Of a stretch of 64,000 nucleotides of DNA, positions 57,001 to 64,000 are shown piece by piece (position 1 is the stretch's first letter; each line of letters begins with the position of its first letter). Below the pieces are notes generated by a model that was not told the origin of the DNA, searched no databases, and worked only from the letters and a program-made list of their open reading frames with translations. Made by a program: the position numbers and the translations under genes. This stretch comes from Apodospora peruviana (taxonomy: Eukaryota > Ascomycota > Sordariomycetes > Sordariales > Lasiosphaeriaceae). The DNA lies in contig JAUEDM010000003.1 in the NCBI GenBank assembly GCA_033439685.1, positions 3,626,001-3,690,000 on the forward strand, given 5' to 3'.

Positions 57001-60000
57001 AGGGGAAACGTAGTAACAGGTCGCGACGATCAGAAGGAAGAGTAGGACAGGGGCTCCCCAAATTTGACCGAGATTTGTGTCCAGGCAAAGACAAAATGGA
57101 CGGCGTAGAGCTGCGCAGCAAGCAGTTTATGTGAGCTGTTGAATGCGAACAACTAACCAGGACAGGGCTAGAATATACTGAATAGGCACTACTCTTTTCT
57201 GGTTCTAGCTGGACAGGTTGTTGTGATCGTGCGATCGAGCGATCGATGTGATGAAAGTGAAGCGTGCTGTTTGTTAGGGCACTCACCAGTGGACGAGCAG
57301 ACCGTGATGACGACGCGGGAGGCCGTCGTGAGAGAGAATTGCAAGCATGGCACCGAAACTCAAAACTCGAGACGACGTTGACCGCCTATTATGCTGCACG
57401 AAAGAGTCATACCAGAATAGATATCATCGAGGTCCGCGGTGCCGAGTGGTGATGGCAGGCCAGCGGCTCTGTGAGAGTGCAAGACTCGGTATCTGGAAAC
57501 ATTCCCAGCCAACCAAGCGTGCGCCAACGCCATGGTCCCAGGCATAGCGAAAACTCGGCACTTGGAGCGCCACGGCGGAACTAGTGTAATGCGACAACGC
57601 TTTTGGTAGTTGCGCCCAATGCTGTGGTGTGAATGTTGTGGTCGTTGAAGGTTGAGGGGGGGCTTTGGTAGAAATCGTGGGGTGGCGGCCCCCGAATCGA
57701 TTGGTGCGGAGAAAGTGCATTGGCCGTGCCACAGGGGAGCATCCGTCGACGCAGCCACTCCGAGCGGACGATGGGCCTGCAAGGAACAGCATCTCAAACA
57801 CCTACAATAATCTGATGTGGCGCCATAGTGGTGGTGTCCACCCCCGCTAAAAGAGCCCCACCGAAGCCGTTTCGAAACGCCCCTTGAACTGCAACCACAG
57901 CTCACGAGTCAACCAGAGCCTTCGATTTATTCTTGCGAGTCACCTCAGTTTGCCGCCCAGAAGGGAAAGTTGGCAACACGTCTCTGCCAGCAAATTCCGA
58001 GAAAAAACAGCCAAGAAGGGAAATGACACGGAGGCCATCACGCACTCGAGTCAACTGTTCTCGGCGGATTTCCATGAATGCCCAAGCGCCGAGCGGCTCT
58101 GGAGTCTGCAGTCTGCACAGGTTCCATCGCCATTGCATGCTCCGCGTCCTACAGTAACTACCTACCGGTAACACCGTAACCTCTTACGATTCCACATACG
58201 GATAAGCTTTACCAACAAAAGAGAGGTTCAAGTCCGATGTCTGGGGACGGACGGATGGATGCTGCTTAATAAGTTTGCCAAGCCTGTTTCGGTGATCCTG
58301 CAGCTACCTGGCACTCAGGCATTCAAACCCTGGCACCTGGCGATCGACTGGGCATGCACGGCCGAACGCCACATCTAATTATCCAACGACTAGACGACAA
58401 CAAATTCCTGCGAAGAATGCGCTCTGCATCGACACATCGCTTGGTCCTCGTGCTTTTTGGTGCTTGGTGTTCACTCAATTCGTCAATGCTCACTTACCGC
58501 ATTCGCATTCTCTGCACCTCAATTCATCCCGCGACGGACCAAAAGTCCAAGGTCACACACACCCCTTGCAACCCAACCCAACACTCCCAAGCCCGAAGCA
58601 CGGAATATAGCAGGTACTCACGGTACTTTCTCAAAAGGTGTGTCGTTGCTTGATCGGCGCTTGCATTGACGTACCCCTGAAATTGGTGCGTCCCCCCGCA
58701 AGATCTCGCCCAACCCTCGTCCGATGTGCCCTCTCCGCCATGCTTCTCGATGCCCAGTTGGACGGTTGACCTCCTTGTCAGGGCATCCTTGACATCTCTT
58801 CGGCGACTCGGTCCATTGCTTCTTCTGCTAGCTTGTTTGAACGCTGTGCCGCTGGCAGCCAATTGCGCCTGCCGGTGAACCCCGTGTCTTTGCTTGCTTC
58901 CTTGCCCATCCCATCCCTCCGAGCCACGGCCGGTGCTTAGCTGATGTTTCTGGAGCTATCGTTGCACTTCCAAGCTCGAGGTTGCAAGCCAGCCAAGTGT
59001 CAGGGGTTTGAGTTGCCGAGTCAAGTCACTCACTGCCACTCACCTCACATTTACTCGTCTGGTGCCGGTAGATCGAGGTCCGGGATGCTGGGGGATGTTC
59101 TGCTTGTTGCACCCGCGCTCTTTACTTGTCCAACTGGGAAGCTAATGTGTGGAATAAGGTATCCAGACCACAGGGTTTGGTGTCCCGTAGCCAGACCAAA
59201 TTAACATGGCCCCACCTTGGAGCAACCATGATAGACATATGGTCAAGGGTGCCGAAGTACAACTTGAACCGCACAAGGATGGTGCGGATATGGATGCGGC
59301 GGTTCAAGCTGTTGCTCGCCACCATACGCCATGCCAGTCTGCCCTGCTGGCCCCCTTGATCGAGGAAACACAGGAAACCGAAACTGGGTTGGTACCGCGA
59401 GGGCCAACGGCAGACCCGCAGGAGACTACTGCCGACTGCACATATGATATAAGATTCGATGCCTCCGCCTTGAGCTGCATTCATGAGAGCAGTCCTCATC
59501 ATCTCGGCCGACTTGACTCTTCTCTTCGCCACCATTCCCTTCTTTTATGCTGTCCTTTCTGTCTAGACCTTCAATCTTTACTGCCATCGGCCTCGACTGG
59601 GCGCGGCAACTGTTCGTCGCCACCTCACTTCGGCGTAAGTGCCATTTCATCTGATGTTTACCCCCCCTGGTCCATGCGGCTTGACATTGTTCTCTATTGT
59701 GTCACTGTATTCGAGTCATACACATGACGAAGGCAACGCCACACCTTATTAGCTATTGTCCTATTGTTCACTGGGCTGGACGATTCTACAATGCGTCTAT
59801 GCTCTTTGACAATAAGCACCATCACAAAATAGTGTCAATGTCCTGGATGCGCAGGTCGCCCCTTTGGTTTGCTATAAAACTTCACTGTCCGACTTCGACT
59901 TCTCTCTTCTCTTCGGTTTTCCTGTCAAACACCTTCATTCTTTCGTTCTTTATGACTGTGAACTTCTCGGCTAACGACCGACGCTCCAGTACGCACATCA

Positions 60001-60034
60001 CATAAGGACATCCGAGAATAGCTGGTACTACATC
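54097..60034. other. Gene-poor 5.9-kb stretch
   Basis: No frame on either strand has a recognisable domain, signal peptide followed by a plausible body, or sustained codon bias; the longest (56705-57286 minus, 57360-57905 minus) look like chance. There is an (AC)n-rich tract at 54356-54377 and TACCTAGGTA-type motifs near 55370-55390. A donor GCGTAAGT at 59633 and a TATA box at 59873 indicate that the last 400 bp are GH55 promoter and leader. It may contain long non-coding transcripts, which cannot be seen here. Confidence 0.5.
59873..59879 (+). promoter_or_regulatory. TATA box of the GH55 gene
   Basis: TATAAAA 156 bp before the ATG at 60035. A GGCTAA hexamer, the core of XlnR/XYR1-type sites, lies at 59969-59974 but probably within the leader. 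Confidence 0.6.
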
Positions 60035-62374
60035 ATGATGGGCCTCACAACTCTTTTAACATTTTTTCTCCTGGCGTTTCGCCTCCTTTCTCCGACCCTC
60101 GCAGCGCCGGCGCCGAGGGCGGCTTCGAGCTGGTGGTTGAGCAGCATCGAGAGACAGGGAACTGTCGCATTCGGCGATGCAGGCTACAAAGTCTTCCGCA
60201 ACGTGCAGGACTATGGAGCCAAGGGCGATGGAAGCACCGACGATACCGCCGCCATCAACAAGGCCATCAGCGACGGCAACAGGTGCGCCGAGGGCTGCTC
60301 GTCGAGCACCACAGTTCCCGCACTCGTCTACTTCCCTCCCGGGACCTACGTCGTCAGCAAACCACTCATCCAGCTCTACTACACCCAATTTGTCGGTGAT
60401 GCCGTCAACCCACCGACACTAAAGGCGGCCGCCAACTTCGATGGCATGGCCGTCATCGACGCTGACCCCTACAACAGCAACGGCGACAACTGGTGGGTCA
60501 ACCAAAACAACTTCTTCCGCCAGATCCGCAACTTCGTCATCGACTTGACCGCGATGCCAGTCAACAAGGGAGCCGGTATTCATTGGCAAGTTGCGCAGGC
60601 CACCAGCTTGCAGAACATTGTCTTCAACATGCGCACCGACGGTGGCAAGGAGAACACGCAGCTCGGTATCTTCATGGACAACGGATCCGGCGGCTTCATG
60701 AGCGATCTGACCTTCAACGGCGGCCAATACGGCGCCTTCTTCGGTAACCAGCAGTTCACGACGCGCAACATGACCTTCAACAACTGCAAGACTGCCATCT
60801 TCATGAACTGGAACTGGGCTTGGACCCTGCAGGACGTCAAGATCAACAACTGCGAGGTCGGCATCGACATGTCCAACGGCGGCAAGGGCAGCCAGACCGT
60901 CGGTTCCGTCCTTGTCGTCGACAGCGTCTTCAAGAACACTCCTATTGGCGTCAAGACCGCCTACGACCCCACGTCGCCCCAGACCAACGGCACTCTCATC
61001 CTCGACAACGTCGACATGTCCGGCGTTAGCCAGGCCGTCGTTGACGAGTCCTCGGGCGCTGTCATCCTCCCAGGCAGCCAAAAGGTCGGTTTCTTCGTCC
61101 AGGGTCGCACCTATGGCGGCTCATCGCCCGGCGCAGGCAAGGCGGTCCAGACCCCACAGACTGCCGTCCAGAAGCCAGCCGCTCTCATGGATGCCAGCTC
61201 CGGCAAGGTCTTCACGCGCTCCAAGCCCCAGTACGAGAACGTCCCCGCCAGCAACTTTGTGAGCGTCAAGAAGAACGGCGCCAAGGGAGACGGCAAGACC
61301 GACGACACGGATGCCATCCAGGCCATCTTGGACAAGGCCACCGCCGACCAGATCGTCTACTTTGACCACGGCGCGTACCTGATCACCAAGACGGTCAAGG
61401 TGCCCAAGAACATCAAGATCACGGGCGAGATCTGGCCCCTCATCCTGGCCGGCGGCGACAAGTCCTTCAAGGACCAGAAGAACCCTCAGCCCGTCTTCCA
61501 GGTCGGCCAGCCCGGCGACAAGGGCGCCGTCGAGATGTCGGACCTCGTCTTCGGCACTGCCGGCCCCCAGCCGGGCGCCATCATGATGGAGTGGAACGTC
61601 GCCGGCACCACCCAGGGCGCCGCCGCGCTTTGGGACGTGCACACGCGCATCGGCGGCTACGCCGGTACCGAGCTGCAGCTGGGCAAGTGCGCCAAGAACC
61701 CCCAAGCCACCAACTCGGTCAACCCTGAATGCTTCGGCTCCTTCCTGATGCTGCACGTCAAGCCGCAGGGCAGCGTCTACCTCGAGAACACGTGGTACTG
61801 GGTTGCCGACCACGACCTCGAGCCCGAGGCCAACAACGCGCAGATCGACGTGTTCAACGGCCGCGGCGTGCTGATTGAGGGCGCTGGTCCCGTTTGGGGC
61901 TTCGGTACCGCTTCGGAGCATTCCGTCCTCTACAACTACCAGTTCTCCAAGGCGTCCAACGTCTACCTGTCGCTTATCCAGACCGAGACACCTTACTTCC
62001 AGGGCAACCCCGAGGCGACGACGCCATATGAGGTCAACGCCAAGTTTGACGACCCGGATTTCAAGACGTCGTGCGCCGGCAAGGAGGGCACCGGCTGCGA
62101 GCGTGCGTGGGGCGTGCGCGCTGTCGACTCCAAGGACGTTTTTATCTATGGCGCCGGCCTGTACTCCTTCTTCGACAACTACGATCAGGAGTGCCTCAAG
62201 ACGGAGTCGTGCCAGACTAACATGGTCTCGATCGAGGACAGCCAGGTGCACTTCTTCGGGCTGAGCACCAAAGCCAGCGTCAACATGCTCACGGTCAACG
62301 GCCAGAGCATGGCGTTGGACAAGGACAACCGCAACAACTTTTGCGCTACCTTGGCTCTGTTCCAGTCGTCGTAG
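60035..62374 (+). CDS. GH55 exo/endo-beta-1,3-glucanase
   Basis: Single exon, 779 residues, ATG at 60035 (a second at residue 2). Signal peptide 1-23 (LTTLLTFFLLAFRLLSPTLA). The two-lobed GH55 layout is plain: two pectate-lyase-like beta-helix domains, each opened by the same motif, NVQDYGAKGDGSTDDTAAIN near residue 56 and VKKNGAKGDGKTDDTDAIQ near 410. Other family blocks are ALVYFPPGTYVVSKPLIQLY, GIHWQVAQATSLQNIVFNM, LENTWYWVADHDLE and GFGTASEHSVLYNYQFSKA; the Glu of ASEH is the probable catalytic acid by comparison with characterised members. It degrades beta-1,3-glucan (laminarin, callose, fungal wall), either for nutrition or for wall turnover. The gene is intronless and codon-biased, as for high expression. 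Confidence 0.95.
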   Translation: MMGLTTLLTFFLLAFRLLSPTLAAPAPRAASSWWLSSIERQGTVAFGDAGYKVFRNVQDYGAKGDGSTDDTAAINKAISDGNRCAEGCSSSTTVPALVYFPPGTYVVSKPLIQLYYTQFVGDAVNPPTLKAAANFDGMAVIDADPYNSNGDNWWVNQNNFFRQIRNFVIDLTAMPVNKGAGIHWQVAQATSLQNIVFNMRTDGGKENTQLGIFMDNGSGGFMSDLTFNGGQYGAFFGNQQFTTRNMTFNNCKTAIFMNWNWAWTLQDVKINNCEVGIDMSNGGKGSQTVGSVLVVDSVFKNTPIGVKTAYDPTSPQTNGTLILDNVDMSGVSQAVVDESSGAVILPGSQKVGFFVQGRTYGGSSPGAGKAVQTPQTAVQKPAALMDASSGKVFTRSKPQYENVPASNFVSVKKNGAKGDGKTDDTDAIQAILDKATADQIVYFDHGAYLITKTVKVPKNIKITGEIWPLILAGGDKSFKDQKNPQPVFQVGQPGDKGAVEMSDLVFGTAGPQPGAIMMEWNVAGTTQGAAALWDVHTRIGGYAGTELQLGKCAKNPQATNSVNPECFGSFLMLHVKPQGSVYLENTWYWVADHDLEPEANNAQIDVFNGRGVLIEGAGPVWGFGTASEHSVLYNYQFSKASNVYLSLIQTETPYFQGNPEATTPYEVNAKFDDPDFKTSCAGKEGTGCERAWGVRAVDSKDVFIYGAGLYSFFDNYDQECLKTESCQTNMVSIEDSQVHFFGLSTKASVNMLTVNGQSMALDKDNRNNFCATLALFQSS

Positions 62375-63242
62375 GAGCTGGCTACATCAGCGACTTTCGA
62401 TTCATGATTTCACGCCTTCACTTCTTTTCTCTACTCTGTCATATCAGAGTGGCCAACTTTTGAACCAACTTCTTTTTTTGCTTTCGTGTATCTACTTTGG
62501 TCATGGCGTTTTGTAGGCGGGCGGTCACATCATCATTGAGATCATTGAATCTGATCTGGGCAACACAACTGAAAAAAGGGCAAAAATTACTAGAAAGGGA
62601 TGGGTGGGAATGGTCGGCACACACATCACATGGTTACCTCGTTTTTGCTTGCCTGGATAAACAGATACCTCAACTTTTTCTTTCTTCATAGTAAATAAGT
62701 TTTAGCAAAATATTTTACTCTTAAACAATCCTCTCGAATCCCTTCGTGCTCTGTGACTTTTTAAAGAGAGTGCATGCGGTTTCTGGTGGTCTTTGTGATG
62801 TTCTTCCCCTTTTGCCGTCGCTCTCACTCACAAGTTCAGGGGCTTGAGTCAGGGGTTCATCAAGTGGTGGTGGCGCCCAGAAGTGGCTTGATTGTGCTTA
62901 GTCATCCCGGCTCTGCCCAGCCAGCCCACTTGACACACGTCATAGCACAGCTTCAAGTGGGTGACTTTGCTTTCCCTGGCTTTTGCTCTGCTCTTTTTTC
63001 CATCTGTACATCACGAACGAAACAAGAAAGAAACAAACCCCACGACGACACTTGCGAGTGATACAGCTTCTCAATTTAACGTGAGAATCGCTGTCTTTTC
63101 TAGCTGATTTGGATTGTACATACCCCTCTCAACATCGACAGCAAAACGACTGGTGGCAATCGCCGTTTGTTCGACCAACATCAACTCAATCGATCGATGC
63201 TCCAGACAGCGACGACGACTTGAACCCTCGAAATTTGGAGTC
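62375..63242. other. Intergenic region
   Basis: 868 bp with the GH55 3' region and the promoter of the FIT-family gene. No supported gene. Confidence 0.5.
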
Positions 63243-64000
63243 ATGGATAACCCAGCGCAGAACACCCGCTCCTCCTCCGTCCGCCGAAAAACAACCCGAC
63301 AAGTAGTCTTCGACATGCCTTCCCCCTCGCCCAGAGCAACTCCCGACAATCACAATCCTCCAACCTCGAACCTTGACCTCAAATCAAAAAAGCGAAACAC
63401 CCCGTACCTGCCAACACCGACCGAACTTGCACTTCTAGCAGTCTACCCTAGCCTCCTCCTCTTCGGCGCCCTCTTTTCTCTGCTATCGCCCGAAACCCGC
63501 TCAGCGCCTTACGACGCCGCTCGCCACGCGCACTCACAGGACCCATCTCTCAGTCCGTCCTACTTTGCGCGCAAGGACAATCTCTTCAACGTGCTGTTCG
63601 TCAAGCGCGGGTGGGCGTGGATCACGGGCGCGTTTTTTGTTTTTCTCTTCACCCACCCGACCTATGGCACGTTCGACAGAAAAGCGAAAGCCACGGTGCG
63701 CTGGGCGGTCGTTACTTCCTGGTGGGTGTTTGTGACGCAGTGGTTCTTTGGGCCGGCCATCATCGACCGCGGGTTCCGGTGGACCGGAGGAAAATGCGAG
63801 GTTGCCGAACAAAAATTCGTGGAGGGCGCGGCGGATACGGGCGACGTGTTTACCGCTGCGGCGTGTAAGGCTTCTGGTGGGCGGTGGAGCGGCGGGCATG
63901 ATATTTCTGGACACGTGTTTTTGTTGGTGCTGGGCAGTTACTTTCTTGTGCAGGAGGTTGGGTGGGTTGTTGTTGCTGCTACGAGGAGACGCTCGTCGTC
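63243..64000 (+). CDS. FIT-family (FITM2/Scs3-like) ER acyl-CoA diphosphatase, 3' partial
   Basis: From ATG 63243 the frame is open to the window end, 252 codons. A basic N-terminal tail (TRSSSVRRKTTRQVVFDMPS) precedes membrane segments (LALLAVYPSLLLFGALFSLL; WAWITGAFFVFLFTHPTYG; AVVTSWWVFVTQWFFGPAII). The block KASGGRWSGGHDISGHVFLL contains the first of the two histidines typical of fat-storage-inducing transmembrane proteins (GHDISGH), and the second should lie beyond the edge. The family sits in the ER, cleaves acyl-CoA and supports lipid droplet formation and ER homeostasis; yeast relatives are Scs3 and Yft2. A second in-frame ATG at 63315 would shorten the protein by 24 residues. Confidence 0.88.
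   Translation, partial: MDNPAQNTRSSSVRRKTTRQVVFDMPSPSPRATPDNHNPPTSNLDLKSKKRNTPYLPTPTELALLAVYPSLLLFGALFSLLSPETRSAPYDAARHAHSQDPSLSPSYFARKDNLFNVLFVKRGWAWITGAFFVFLFTHPTYGTFDRKAKATVRWAVVTSWWVFVTQWFFGPAIIDRGFRWTGGKCEVAEQKFVEGAADTGDVFTAAACKASGGRWSGGHDISGHVFLLVLGSYFLVQEVGWVVVAATRRRSS

Noticed and set aside
56705..57286. 193-codon minus-strand frame in the gene-poor stretch
   Set aside because: Composition and lack of any motif suggest chance; no splice partner frames nearby.
58226..58240. tRNA B-box-like sequence (GGTTCAAGTCC)
   Set aside because: No matching A box, acceptor stem or cloverleaf could be folded around it.
61121..62251. 376-codon minus-strand frame under GH55
   Set aside because: Shadow of the GH55 codon bias; low-complexity Val/Leu/Gly/Asp composition and no homology.

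Overview
This window is nuclear DNA of a filamentous ascomycete (Pezizomycotina), most likely a Sordariomycete. The genes are split by short spliceosomal introns (49-87 nt, one of 265 nt) with GTRNGT-type donors and TAG/CAG acceptors, third codon positions are rich in C and G, intergenic spaces are long, and the families (HET, AA9, GH55, ERG24, fungal ULD proteins) are those of moulds. The species cannot be told from the sequence. All gene models are my own reading of frame, splice sites and conserved motifs.

Layout. 1-3.4 kb: 3' part of a HET-domain (heterokaryon incompatibility) gene and a small membrane-protein gene with an unresolved structure. 3.7-11.3 kb: a secreted M6-type metallopeptidase, divergent from a tandem pair of secreted carbohydrate-active proteins (a DUF5695-like protein and a GH127-type beta-L-arabinofuranosidase). 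12.4-13.6 kb: an MDR oxidoreductase. 14.5-17.4 kb: a long disordered protein whose frame is cut by stop codons at both ends. 20.0-23.0 kb: GH3 beta-glucosidase. 23.5-25.1 kb: ERG24 sterol C-14 reductase on the minus strand, divergent from an MRH-domain (Mrl1-like) receptor at 26-27.2 kb. 28.5-29.2 kb: a conserved fungal protein of unknown function. 29.8-32.3 kb: a DUF7924-like gene and a decayed second copy. 33.2-35.0 kb: a small transposon graveyard (deleted pogo/Fot transposase, 17-bp tandem repeats, Tad1-like LINE relic). 35.6-36.7 kb: AA9 lytic polysaccharide monooxygenase with CBM1. 37.8-39.7 kb: a disrupted fungal-N-terminal/ULD gene. 40.7 kb: a secreted protein with an internal duplication. 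42-43.8 kb: an F-box pseudogene. 45.2-46.1 kb: a second AA9. 46.7-49.0 kb: PIF1-type helicase with an in-frame stop upstream. 51.7-54.1 kb: F-box/WD40 protein. 54.1-60.0 kb: a gene-poor stretch. 60.0-62.4 kb: GH55 beta-1,3-glucanase. 63.2 kb to the end: a FIT-family lipid droplet protein, cut by the window edge.

How they work together: the two AA9s and GH3 fit cellulose breakdown (oxidative cleavage, then cellobiose hydrolysis); GH55 acts on beta-1,3-glucan; the GH127/DUF5695 pair is the only tight functional tandem and suggests arabinose-containing wall polymers or glycoproteins. ERG24, Mrl1-like, FIT and F-box/WD genes are housekeeping. The HET, ULD, F-box and DUF7924 loci are fast-evolving families, and three of the four show decay or duplication, so 29-44 kb looks like an accessory, degenerating stretch set between intact genes.
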